The notes below the pieces were generated by a model. The model made no database searches. It was not told where the DNA came from and was given only the letters and a program-made list of their open reading frames with translations. DNA of 64,000 bases from Streptomyces caelestis (lineage in GTDB: Bacteria > Actinomycetota > Actinomycetes > Streptomycetales > Streptomycetaceae), in NCBI RefSeq assembly GCF_014205255.1, contig NZ_JACHNE010000001.1, positions 8,184,001-8,248,000 of the forward strand. Direction: 5' to 3'. Position numbers and translations under genes: made by a program. Position 1 is the stretch's first letter. Every line of letters starts with the position of its first letter. Below, piece by piece: positions 51,176 to 59,902 of this stretch.

Positions 51176-51307
51176 CAGGGGCGCGGACCTCGCTCACACA
51201 GCCGCTGTCGCGCACGAAGCGGCGCTGCCCCTTACCCAACGACGTCCGGTGTCGCTCTTCCCGGCGCGTGCATGCCTGATCCACGACGTATCCCCGAGGA
51301 GTGCACT

Positions 51308-52438
51308 GTGACCTCGACCGGCCTGCCGGAAAGCCTGATCGCCACCCTCCCGGGCTCCTCCTACACCGATCCCGAGATCTTCGCCCAGGAGCAGGAACAC
51401 ATCTTCGAGGCGATGTGGTTCTGCGCCGTGCGTTCCGCCGACCTCGCCAAGCCCGGTGCCTTCCGGACCGTCGAGGTGGGCCGCGAGAGCATCCTGATCA
51501 CCCGGGCACGGGACAACTCCGTACGTGCCTTCTTCAATGTCTGCCGGCACCGCGGAGCCAAGCTCTGCACGGCGGAGACCGGCGAGGTCAAACGCGCCTT
51601 CCAGTGCCCCTATCACGCCTGGACCTACGACCTGACGGGCAAGCTCGTCGCGGCCCCCAATCTCACCAAGATGCCCGACATCAGCCGCACCGCATACGGC
51701 CTGGCAGCAGTGGCCACGCGGGAATGGCTCGGCTACGTGTGGGTGTGCCTCGCGGAGAACCCGCCGCCCTTCGACGAGGTCGTGGGGGATGTGGTCGCGC
51801 GCCTGGGCGACACGGAGTCGATCGAGCACTACGACATCGACAACCTCGAAGTCGGTCAACGCATCGTCTACGACGTGAAGGCGAACTGGAAACTCATCGT
51901 CGAAAACTTCATGGAGTGCTATCACTGCGCGACGATCCACCCCGAACTGACCGAGGTGCTCCCCGAGTTCGCCGACGGATACGCCGCCCAGTACTACGTG
52001 GGACACGGCGCGGAGTTCGGCTCCGAGGTCAAGGGCTTCACCGTCGACGGCTCCGAAGGCCTCGACCGCATTCCAGGCGTCACCGAGGACCAGGATCGCC
52101 GTTACTACGCGATCACCGTCCGGCCGCAGGTGTTCATCAACCTCGTGCCCGACCATGTGATCTTCCACCGGATGTACCCGGTCGCCGCGGATCGCACCAT
52201 CGTCGAGTGCGACTGGCTCTACCTCAGGCATGTCGTCGAGAGCGGCAAGGACGTCAGCCGGTCGGTGGAGCTCTTCGACCGAGTCAACCGGCAGGACTTC
52301 GACGCGTGCGAGCGCTGTCAGCCCGCGATGAGCTCCCGGCTGTACGCCAAGGGCGGAGTCCTCGTGCCCAGCGAACATCACATCGGTGAGTTCCACGCCT
52401 TCGTCCAGGAGCGTCTGGGCGTGGGGAGGCCACGGTAG
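51308..52438 (+). CDS. gbcA: Rieske non-heme iron oxygenase, probable glycine betaine demethylase alpha subunit
   Basis: A ring-hydroxylating-type alpha subunit of about 376 residues. Rieske ligands are CRHRGAKLC and CPYHAWTYD. The catalytic iron region is ENFMECYHCATIHPEL, the form seen in GbcA-like demethylases and choline monooxygenase relatives. GTG at 51308 follows GAGGAG by seven bases; an in-frame ATG at 51272 lacks such a site. It would oxidise a methyl group of glycine betaine, releasing formaldehyde and dimethylglycine. Neighbouring betaine genes make this more likely than an aromatic substrate. Confidence 0.85.
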   Translation: MTSTGLPESLIATLPGSSYTDPEIFAQEQEHIFEAMWFCAVRSADLAKPGAFRTVEVGRESILITRARDNSVRAFFNVCRHRGAKLCTAETGEVKRAFQCPYHAWTYDLTGKLVAAPNLTKMPDISRTAYGLAAVATREWLGYVWVCLAENPPPFDEVVGDVVARLGDTESIEHYDIDNLEVGQRIVYDVKANWKLIVENFMECYHCATIHPELTEVLPEFADGYAAQYYVGHGAEFGSEVKGFTVDGSEGLDRIPGVTEDQDRRYYAITVRPQVFINLVPDHVIFHRMYPVAADRTIVECDWLYLRHVVESGKDVSRSVELFDRVNRQDFDACERCQPAMSSRLYAKGGVLVPSEHHIGEFHAFVQERLGVGRPR

Positions 52439-52501
52439 CGGCGGTGCACGGTGGTCCGGCACCTGGTGTGCAGGGCGGCCGTCGAAGGCGGCGCGGCGGG
52501 C

Positions 52502-53299
52502 TCAGCCCAGGTAGCCCATGCGATGGCTGATCTCGTCCGCGCCCTTGACCAGCACCGGTGCCAGCTCGTGCATACGGTCCTCAGTGAGCCGGTATGCCGG
52601 TCCGGAGGCGCTGAGTGCCGCGATGACCTCTCCGTCCCTGTTGCGGACCGGGGCGGCCATGGCGTGCAGTCCGATCTCGAACTCCTCCAGGGTCCAGGAG
52701 TAGCCACGCTCGAGCGCCTCGGCGAGGTTCTTCTCGAGCTTGGTCTTCGCTGTCAGGGTACGGGGGGTCACCTTCTTCAGGCCGACCGCCGACAGCAGCG
52801 CCGCACGCTCCTTCGCCGGCATGTGGGCCAGCAGGATCTTGCCGCTGGAGGTGGCGTGCAGCGGCGTCAGCTGGCCGACCCAGTTGAACGCCGTGACGGC
52901 ACCCGGACCGCGCACCTGGTACAGGTTGATCGCGTACTGCTCCTGCATCACGGCGAGGTTCACGGTCTCGCCGATCTCCTCGGCGAGACGCTCGCACACC
53001 GGGCGGCTCTGCTGGGTGATGTCGATGCGGCCGGTGACCGCGCCGGCGAGGCGGACGATGCCGAAACCGAGCCGATACTTGCCGCGCTCGCCTGCCTGCT
53101 CCACCAGGCCGCGCACCTCCAGGGCGCCGAGCAGCCGGAACGCGGTGGACTTGTGGACATCGATCTCAGCGGCCACCTCACTGACACCGGCCTCGCCGCG
53201 CCGGGCCAGGATCTCCAGCACGGTGATGGCGCGGTCGACGGATTGCACCCCACCGGTCGGCACACTTGTCGTTTCGGTATCTGCAGGGTAGTTGCTCAC
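52502..53299 (-). CDS. IclR-family transcriptional regulator
   Basis: A 265-residue IclR regulator. The N-terminal winged helix reads SVDRAITVLEILARRGEAGVSEVA and DVHKSTAFRLLGALEVRGLV. The effector domain has TAFNWVGQLTPLHATSSGKILLAHM, LEEFEIGLHAMAAPVRNRDG and IAALSASGPAYRLT. GTG at 53299 is the start. A TATAGT element (53311 to 53306) puts the transcription start at or very near this GTG, so the mRNA is likely leaderless. A box (GTTGCT-CACGA-CGCAAC) covers the start. It is the best candidate for the regulator of the repeated boxes in this island. Confidence 0.9.
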   Translation of the reverse strand: MSNYPADTETTSVPTGGVQSVDRAITVLEILARRGEAGVSEVAAEIDVHKSTAFRLLGALEVRGLVEQAGERGKYRLGFGIVRLAGAVTGRIDITQQSRPVCERLAEEIGETVNLAVMQEQYAINLYQVRGPGAVTAFNWVGQLTPLHATSSGKILLAHMPAKERAALLSAVGLKKVTPRTLTAKTKLEKNLAEALERGYSWTLEEFEIGLHAMAAPVRNRDGEVIAALSASGPAYRLTEDRMHELAPVLVKGADEISHRMGYLG

Positions 53300-53307
53300 G
53301 ACGCAAC
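53291..53307. promoter_or_regulatory. IclR-type box over the iclR start codon
   Basis: GTTGCT-CACGA-CGCAAC, overlapping the -10 element and GTG of the regulator gene; probable autoregulation. Confidence 0.7.
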
Positions 53308-53370
53308 TATACGGGCGATCAACATAGCCGACAGCGGTGCAGGTCACGGGCTTGGCGCAGACTCTCAGAA

Positions 53371-53387
53371 GTTGCGTTGTTCGCAAC
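53371..53387. promoter_or_regulatory. IclR-type box upstream of the choline dehydrogenase gene
   Basis: GTTGCG-TTGTT-CGCAAC is the only copy in the window with perfect six-base inverted arms. It lies about 70 bp upstream of the ATG at 53457. I did not find a clear -35/-10 pair here. Confidence 0.7.
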
Positions 53388-53456
53388 CTGGTGCGCATAG
53401 AGATACAGGTACTAGCATGCCGCGCATTCTCAACGGCGCGAGCGAGACGAGGCCCC

Positions 53457-55115
53457 ATGGCTCCCTTGCAGTACGACTTCGTCATCGTCGGTGGTGGATC
53501 GGCCGGCAGTGCACTGGCCAACCGGCTCTCCGCGGACCCGGGCAACCAGGTGCTGGTCCTGGAGGCGGGCAGACCCGACTACCCCTGGGATGTCTTCATT
53601 CACATGCCCGCGGCCCTGACCTACCCGATCGGCAGCCGGTTCTACGACTGGAAGTACGAGTCCGAACCGGAGCCCCACATGGGCGGCCGGCGCGTCTACC
53701 ACGCGCGAGGCAAGGTACTGGGCGGTTCCAGCAGCATCAACGGCATGATCTTCCAGCGCGGCAACCCCATGGACTACGAGCGCTGGGCGGCCGACCCGGG
53801 CATGAAGACCTGGGACTACGCGCACTGCCTGCCGTACTTCCGGCGGATGGAGAACTGCCTCGCCGCCGACCCGGACGACGAGTTCCGCGGTCACGACGGT
53901 CCACTCGTCCTGGAACGCGGCCCGGGGGACAATCCGCTCTTCAAGGCCTTCCTGAAGGCCACCGAGGAGGCGGGCCACGCTCCCACCGACGACGTGAACG
54001 GCTATCGGCAGGAAGGTTTCGCCAGATTCGACCGCAACGTCCACCGCGGCCGCCGCCTGTCGGCCTCCAAGGCCTATCTCAAGCCCGCCCGAAAGCGCCC
54101 CAACCTCACGATCAAGACACGCAGCCTGGTCACCCGCGTGCTCTTCGAAGGCAAGCGGGCCGTCGGCGTCGAGTACCGGCGTGGCCGCGGCAGACCCCAG
54201 CCGGTGCGTGCCCGCGAAGTCATCCTGTGCGGAGGCGCGATCAACTCCCCGCAGCTGCTCCAGCTCTCGGGCGTCGGCAACGCCGAGGAACTGCGCGCGC
54301 TCGGCATCGACGTCGTACACGATCTGCCGGGTGTCGGCGAGAACCTCCAGGACCACCTGGAGGTGTACATCCAGTACGCCTGCAAGCAGCCCGTCTCCAT
54401 GCAGCCCTACCTCGCGAAGTGGCGGGCCCCCTTCATCGGCCTGCAGTGGCTGTTCCGCACGGGCCCCGCCGCGACCAACCACTTCGAAGCGGGCGGCTTC
54501 GTCCGCGGCAACGAGGACGTGCCCTACCCCAACCTGATGTTCCACTTCCTGCCCATCGCGGTCCGCTACGACGGCTCCGTGCCCGCCGGTGGACACGGCT
54601 ATCAGGTGCACGTCGGGCCCATGTACTCCGACGCCATCGGCTCGGTGAAGATCAAGAGCAAGGACCCGGCCGAGCACCCCGCGCTGCGCTTCAACTACCT
54701 GTCCACCGAGCAGGACCGCCGCGAGTGGGTCGAGGCCGTCAGGGTCGCCCGTGAGCTGCTCAACCAGCCCGCCATGGCCCCGTACAACGCCGGGGAGGTC
54801 TCGCCCGGACCGTCGGTCGAGACCGACGAGGAGATCCTCGCCTGGGTCGCCAAGGACGGCGAGACCGCGCTGCATCCGTCCTGCACCTGCAAGATGGGCA
54901 CCGACGAGATGGCCGTCGTGGACCCGGCCAGCATGCGGGTGCACGGGGTGGAGGGGCTGCGTGTCGTCGACGCGTCGGTGATGCCGTACATCACCAACGG
55001 CAACATCTACGCGCCGGTGATGATGATCGCGGAGAAGGCGGCCGACCTCATCCTCGGAAGGGAGCCGCTGCCGCCGTCCAGCGCCGCGTATTACCGGCAC
55101 CGCTCCCTGCCGTAA
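53457..55115 (+). CDS. betA: GMC-family oxidoreductase, choline dehydrogenase
   Basis: A 552-residue GMC flavoprotein. The FAD motif is DFVIVGGGSAGSALANRLS, then ARGKVLGGSSSINGMIF and GAINSPQLLQLSGVG. The C-terminal catalytic part has HPSCTCKMG and PYITNGNIYAPVMMIAEKAADL. Length and motifs agree with BetA, which oxidises choline to betaine aldehyde. ATG at 53457 follows GACGAGG. The betaine aldehyde dehydrogenase gene follows after about 195 bp with its own box. Confidence 0.92.
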   Translation: MAPLQYDFVIVGGGSAGSALANRLSADPGNQVLVLEAGRPDYPWDVFIHMPAALTYPIGSRFYDWKYESEPEPHMGGRRVYHARGKVLGGSSSINGMIFQRGNPMDYERWAADPGMKTWDYAHCLPYFRRMENCLAADPDDEFRGHDGPLVLERGPGDNPLFKAFLKATEEAGHAPTDDVNGYRQEGFARFDRNVHRGRRLSASKAYLKPARKRPNLTIKTRSLVTRVLFEGKRAVGVEYRRGRGRPQPVRAREVILCGGAINSPQLLQLSGVGNAEELRALGIDVVHDLPGVGENLQDHLEVYIQYACKQPVSMQPYLAKWRAPFIGLQWLFRTGPAATNHFEAGGFVRGNEDVPYPNLMFHFLPIAVRYDGSVPAGGHGYQVHVGPMYSDAIGSVKIKSKDPAEHPALRFNYLSTEQDRREWVEAVRVARELLNQPAMAPYNAGEVSPGPSVETDEEILAWVAKDGETALHPSCTCKMGTDEMAVVDPASMRVHGVEGLRVVDASVMPYITNGNIYAPVMMIAEKAADLILGREPLPPSSAAYYRHRSLP

Positions 55116-55251
55116 CCAGCGGTTTTCAGACAGTCGGCAGGCCCGGAGGCGAGGCGTTCCGGGCCGGTCGGCGTAGCCTCCCCGTGGCTGTCTCCTTGGC
55201 GAAACCGTCATCGGTCACCCCCTTGACGTGGGGTGCAGCCTTCTACAGAGT

Positions 55252-55287
55252 GTTCCACCACAAGCAATGCGGTGCACGATGCGCAAC
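55252..55287. promoter_or_regulatory. Two IclR-type boxes upstream of betB
   Basis: GTTCCA-CCACA-AGCAAT (55252-55268) and GGTGCA-CGATG-CGCAAC (55271-55287) lie directly after TTGACG-N17-CAGAGT (55223-55251). Both are imperfect copies of the 17-bp box. Confidence 0.6.
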
Positions 55288-55310
55288 GCGATCCGCTCGA
55301 AGGGCCCGAC

Positions 55311-56780
55311 GTGGCAGACCTGTACGTGGACGGAAAATGGCGGGATCCCGTGGCCGGCGGCCACCGGGACATCCGCTGCCCCGCCGACGGCACGCTCTCC
55401 GTGACCGTGTCCGAAGGTACCCGTCCGGACACCGAGGCGGCCATCGCCGCGGCCCGCCGGGCCTTCGACGAAGGGCCCTGGCCGCGCACCTCCGAGCGCG
55501 AGCGCGGCGCGCTCCTCCTGCGCACCGCCGACCTCCTCGAACGCGACGCCGACGCGTTCGCCCGCGCCGAATCGCTGGACACCGGCAAACGGCTGGTGGA
55601 GAGCGCGTACGACATCGCCGATGTCGTCTCCTGCTTCCGCTACTACGGAGGGCTCGGCGGCACGGACGCCGGCCGGGTGATCGACACCGGCCGTGACGAC
55701 GCCGTCAGCCGCGTCGTGTACGAGCCGATCGGCGTGTGCGGGCTGATCACCCCCTGGAACTACCCGTTGCTCCAGGCGAGTTGGAAGGTCGCACCCGCTC
55801 TCCTCGCGGGCAACACGATCGTCCTCAAGCCCAGTGAGCTCACCCCCTCGACGTCCATCCTGCTGATGAAGGCGCTGGAGGAGGCCGGGCTCCCGGCCGG
55901 TGCCGCCAACCTCGTCCTGGGGACCGGTCCCGAGGTGGGCGCACCGCTCGCCGAGGACCCCGCCGTCGACCTGGTCTCCTTCACCGGCGGTCTGGACACC
56001 GGCAGACGCATCATGGCCACCGCCGCCGCGACCGTGAAGAAGGTCGCGCTGGAACTCGGCGGCAAGAACCCCAACGTCGTCTTCGCCGACGCGGACTTCG
56101 AGACGGCCGTGGACTTCGCGCTCACGGCCGTCTTCCTGCATTCGGGCCAGGTCTGCTCGGCCGGTGCCCGGCTGATCGTCGAGGACTCGTTGCACGACCG
56201 GTTCGTCGACGAGGTGGTCCGCCGCGCCCGGCGGATCCGGCTCGGCGGCCCCTTCGATCCGCGGGCCGAGACCGGCCCGCTGATCTCCGCGCAGCACCTG
56301 GCGAAGGTCGAGGCGTACGTCGCGGCCGGGCTCGCCGAGGGCGCCGTCCTGCGCTGCGGTGGCGAACGCCCCGACGACCCGGCCCTGGCGGACGGCCACT
56401 ACTACCCGCCCACCGTGCTCGACGAGTGCGGTCAGGGCATGCGGGTGGTGCACGAGGAGTCCTTCGGGCCCGTGCTCACCGTGGAGCGCTTCACCGGCGA
56501 GGAGGACGCCGTACGCATCGCCAACGACACCGAGTACGGACTCGCCGGCGCCGTCTGGACGCAGGACGCCGGGAAGGCTCAGCGGGTCGCCCGCCGGCTG
56601 CGTCACGGCACGGTGTGGATCAACGACTATCACCCCTATGTGCCGCAGGCGGAATGGGGTGGGTTCGGGTACTCCGGCGTGGGCCGGGAGCTGGGCCCGA
56701 CCGGCCTGGACGAGTACCGGGAATCCAAACACATCTGGCAGAACATCCAACCCCGGCCGCAGCACTGGTTCCGCGGCTGA
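55311..56780 (+). CDS. betB: Betaine aldehyde dehydrogenase
   Basis: An aldehyde dehydrogenase of about 489 residues. It shows LITPWNYPLLQASWKVAPALLAGN, ALELGGKNPNVVF, the catalytic Cys in HSGQVCSAGARL, and FGPVLTVERF. It oxidises betaine aldehyde to glycine betaine. GTG at 55311 is preferred since it follows AAGGG and starts near VADLYVDGKW. An in-frame ATG at 55233 would overlap the operator boxes. The ProVWX importer genes follow. Confidence 0.9.
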   Translation: MADLYVDGKWRDPVAGGHRDIRCPADGTLSVTVSEGTRPDTEAAIAAARRAFDEGPWPRTSERERGALLLRTADLLERDADAFARAESLDTGKRLVESAYDIADVVSCFRYYGGLGGTDAGRVIDTGRDDAVSRVVYEPIGVCGLITPWNYPLLQASWKVAPALLAGNTIVLKPSELTPSTSILLMKALEEAGLPAGAANLVLGTGPEVGAPLAEDPAVDLVSFTGGLDTGRRIMATAAATVKKVALELGGKNPNVVFADADFETAVDFALTAVFLHSGQVCSAGARLIVEDSLHDRFVDEVVRRARRIRLGGPFDPRAETGPLISAQHLAKVEAYVAAGLAEGAVLRCGGERPDDPALADGHYYPPTVLDECGQGMRVVHEESFGPVLTVERFTGEEDAVRIANDTEYGLAGAVWTQDAGKAQRVARRLRHGTVWINDYHPYVPQAEWGGFGYSGVGRELGPTGLDEYRESKHIWQNIQPRPQHWFRG

Positions 56781-56800
56781 ATGCCGAAAAGAGGTCGAAC

Positions 56801-57889
56801 ATGACCCCAGCAACGACCGAGGTGCCGCAGCGGCGCGGCACTCCCCAGGACTCGGCACCCGACCCGGTCATATCCGTACGCGAGCTGTGGAAGGTGTTCG
56901 GGCCGAAGGCGGGCCAGGTGCCGGGCTCCGAGGAACTGCGCGGGCTCACCCGCCGCGAACTGATGGACCGCACCGGATGCACCGCCGCCGTGCGCGACGT
57001 GGACTTCGACGTCGCGCCCGGCGAGGTGTTCGTCGTCATGGGTCTGTCCGGCTCCGGCAAGTCCACCCTGGTGCGCTGTCTGACCCGGCTCATCGAACCC
57101 ACCGCCGGCGAGATCCTCTTCGAGGGCGAGAACATCCGCGACGCGGACGCGGGCCGCCTGCGCGAACTGCGCCGCAGCAAGTTCTCCATGGTGTTCCAGC
57201 ACTTCGGGCTGCTGCCGCACCGCCGGGTCGTCGAGAACGTGGCGTTCGGGCTGGAGATCCGCGGCATGAGCCGGGCCGAGCGCACGAGACGGGCGCTGGA
57301 GGTCGTCGAACTCGTCGGGCTCTCGGGGTACGAGAGCTCCTACCCCGACCAGCTCTCCGGCGGTATGCAGCAACGCGTGGGCCTCGCCCGCGCACTGGCC
57401 GGCGACCCGGACGTACTCCTCTTCGACGAGCCGTTCTCCGCGCTCGACCCGCTGATCCGCCGTGACATGCAGAACGAGGTCGTCCGGCTGCATCACGAGG
57501 TCGGCAAGACGATGGTGTTCATCACCCACGATCTGTCGGAGGCGCTGCGGCTGGGCGATCGCATCCTCATCATGCGCGACGGCAGGATGGTCCAGTGCGG
57601 CACCGGCGACGAACTGGTCGGGGCCCCCGCCGACGACTACGTACGCGACTTCGTCAGGGACGTGCCCCGCGGTGACGTGCTGACCCTGCGGTGGATCATG
57701 CGCCCGGCGGAGCCCGGCGACCCCCTGGACGGTCCCGAGCTCGGCCCGGGCGTCGTGGTGAAGGAGGCCACGCGGGCGGTGCTCGCGGCCGAGAAGCCGG
57801 TCAAGGTCGTGGAGGACGGCAAGCTGCTCGGCATCGTCGGCGACGAGGAGATCCTCGCGGTGGTCGCCGGGCAGGAAGGCGACGCGTGA
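56801..57889 (+). CDS. proV: Glycine betaine/proline ABC transporter ATP-binding protein
   Basis: A 362-residue ATPase. It has a ProV-type N-terminus (VISVRELWKVFG with a PGSEELRGLTRRELMDRTG insert), Walker A GLSGSGKST, QHFGLLPHRRVVENV, the signature LSGGMQQRVGLARAL and Walker B VLLFDEPFSALD. The C-terminal domain is a short CBS-like remnant (VVKEATRAVLAAEKPVKVV). ATG at 56801 follows AAGAGG. The stop overlaps the permease ATG. Confidence 0.92.
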   Translation: MTPATTEVPQRRGTPQDSAPDPVISVRELWKVFGPKAGQVPGSEELRGLTRRELMDRTGCTAAVRDVDFDVAPGEVFVVMGLSGSGKSTLVRCLTRLIEPTAGEILFEGENIRDADAGRLRELRRSKFSMVFQHFGLLPHRRVVENVAFGLEIRGMSRAERTRRALEVVELVGLSGYESSYPDQLSGGMQQRVGLARALAGDPDVLLFDEPFSALDPLIRRDMQNEVVRLHHEVGKTMVFITHDLSEALRLGDRILIMRDGRMVQCGTGDELVGAPADDYVRDFVRDVPRGDVLTLRWIMRPAEPGDPLDGPELGPGVVVKEATRAVLAAEKPVKVVEDGKLLGIVGDEEILAVVAGQEGDA

Positions 57890-59889
57890 TGACCGTCGCG
57901 ATCGAGAAGCCGGAGAAGACCGGGACCGTGAAGCCGCCCGCTCCCGCCCGGCGCGTGCGCAGGGTCAACCGCGGCGTGGTGGTGGCCGCGATCGTGCTCG
58001 TCTGGCTGGTGCTCTTCGCCGTGCTGCGAGGCAAGCAGACCCTGGCCCTCGCGGCGGCCGACCTGACCGATCTGCACCGGTGGTGCAACGACGTCAACGA
58101 CTCGATCGGAGCGAACCGCAACTCCAACCCGCTCTTCCTCTACTTCTTCAACGAGATCCGCGTGGTCATCGACTCCCTGGTGACCTTCGTCCAGGAGCTG
58201 ATCTCGCAGCCGACCGCGGGCCGCCCGGTTCCGCAGATCGGCTGGCTCGGTGTCGTCGGCGTCGTCGGCTACGCCTCCTGGGCCCTGGGCAACTGGCGGG
58301 TCGCACTGCTGGCCGTGGCCGGCTTCACCTTCCTCGGCCTGCAAGGGCTCTGGCAGGAGAGCATGGACACCCTGGCGCTGACCCTCTCCGCGGTCTTCGT
58401 GGCGCTGCTGTTCGCCATCCCGCTGGGCGTGTGGGCCGGGCTGTCGGACCGGGTCAACCGGATCGTGACGCCGTTCCTGGACTTCATGCAGACGATGCCG
58501 ACCTTCGTCTACCTGGCGCCGCTGACCCTGTTCTTCCTGATCGGTCCCGCCTCCGCCACGATCGCCACCACGATCTACGCGGCACCACCGGCGATCCGCA
58601 TCACCGCGCACGCCATCCGCTCCGTACCGGAGACCACGGTCGAGGCGGCGAACTCGCTGGGCGCGACGCGGCGGCAGGCCCTGCTCAAGGTCCTGCTGCC
58701 GATGTCCAAGCGGACCGTGGTGATGGGCGTCAACCAGACCATCATGGCCGCCCTGGCCATGGTGACCATCGCGGCCCTGATCGACGCGCCAGGCCTCGGC
58801 AAGACCGTCATACAGGCCCTGCAGTCGCTCGACGTCGGCACGGCCTTCAACGCCGGTCTGGCCATCGTCGTCCTGGCCATCGTGCTGGACCGGGTCACCA
58901 CCGCGGCGAGCGGACGGGCGGAGACGGCCCGGGGCTCGGACAGCCCGTTCCTCAAGTGGCGGCGGCAGCTGCTCGCGGCAGGCGCGGTGGTGGCGGCGGT
59001 GCTGGTGTATCTGTCGCACATGTACGTGTGGGCGGCCGAGTTCCCCGGCGAGGGCGGCATCGGCAGCGGCATCGCCAGGACGGCGGCCGATGTGACCACC
59101 TGGGCACAGGACAATCTGTCGGGCCTGACCAACGCCTTCCGCGACGCCCTCACCAACGGCCTGCTCAATCCGTTCCAGACCCTGCTGACCGACTCCCCGT
59201 GGTGGCTCGTCGGCGCCGCCCTCGTCGCGGTCGGCACGGTGCTCGGCGGCTGGCGCGCCGGGGCCACCACCGCCGTGTGCGTGGGCCTGCTGGTCGGTAC
59301 CGGTGTCTGGTCGGACGCCATGACGACGCTGGCGTCCACCGCGGTGGCGACGGTGCTGGTGATGCTGCTCGGCGTCGTCCTCGGTGTGTGGATGGGCCGC
59401 AGCGCGCTCGTGGACCGGCTGCTGAGGCCCTCCCTGGACGCGGCCCAGGTCATGCCGCCGTTCGTCTACCTCGTGCCGTTCCTCGCGCTGTTCGGCGCGA
59501 CACGGTTCACGGCCATCGTCGCCGCCGTCGTCTACGCGGCGCCGGTCGCCATCAAGATCATCGCCGACGGGGTGCGGGCCGTGCCCGAGACCACCGTCGA
59601 GGCGGCGACGTCCACCGGGTGCAACACCTGGCAGATCATCACCAAGGTCCAACTGCCCATGTCGCGGGGCGCCCTGACCCTCGCGACCAACCAGGGCCTG
59701 ATCTACGTGCTGTCCATGGTCGTCGTGGGCGGCCTGGTGGGCGCGGGTGCCCTCGGCTACGACGTCGTGGCCGGGTTCTCGCAGGGACAGCTGTACGGCA
59801 AGGGACTCGCGGCCGGGCTGGCCATCGTCCTGCTCGGAGTCATGTTCGACCGGATCACTCAGGCAGCGGCTCGCCGCGCCGGCGCATAA
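57889..59889 (+). CDS. proW: Betaine ABC transporter permease with two fused ProW domains
   Basis: A 666-residue permease containing two BPD_transp_1 units. The first EAA-type loop is AAPPAIRITAHAIRSVPETTVEAA near residue 230. The second is AAPVAIKIIADGVRAVPETTVEAA near residue 560. Each is followed by its own LLPMS / QLPMS, TNQ and LGVMFDRIT-like end. Typical ProW proteins are about 350 residues with one unit. The fused form could supply both halves of the membrane channel in one chain. ATG at 57889 overlaps the proV stop. Confidence 0.9.
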   Translation: MTVAIEKPEKTGTVKPPAPARRVRRVNRGVVVAAIVLVWLVLFAVLRGKQTLALAAADLTDLHRWCNDVNDSIGANRNSNPLFLYFFNEIRVVIDSLVTFVQELISQPTAGRPVPQIGWLGVVGVVGYASWALGNWRVALLAVAGFTFLGLQGLWQESMDTLALTLSAVFVALLFAIPLGVWAGLSDRVNRIVTPFLDFMQTMPTFVYLAPLTLFFLIGPASATIATTIYAAPPAIRITAHAIRSVPETTVEAANSLGATRRQALLKVLLPMSKRTVVMGVNQTIMAALAMVTIAALIDAPGLGKTVIQALQSLDVGTAFNAGLAIVVLAIVLDRVTTAASGRAETARGSDSPFLKWRRQLLAAGAVVAAVLVYLSHMYVWAAEFPGEGGIGSGIARTAADVTTWAQDNLSGLTNAFRDALTNGLLNPFQTLLTDSPWWLVGAALVAVGTVLGGWRAGATTAVCVGLLVGTGVWSDAMTTLASTAVATVLVMLLGVVLGVWMGRSALVDRLLRPSLDAAQVMPPFVYLVPFLALFGATRFTAIVAAVVYAAPVAIKIIADGVRAVPETTVEAATSTGCNTWQIITKVQLPMSRGALTLATNQGLIYVLSMVVVGGLVGAGALGYDVVAGFSQGQLYGKGLAAGLAIVLLGVMFDRITQAAARRAGA

Positions 59890-59902
59890 GGAGCACCACA
59901 CC

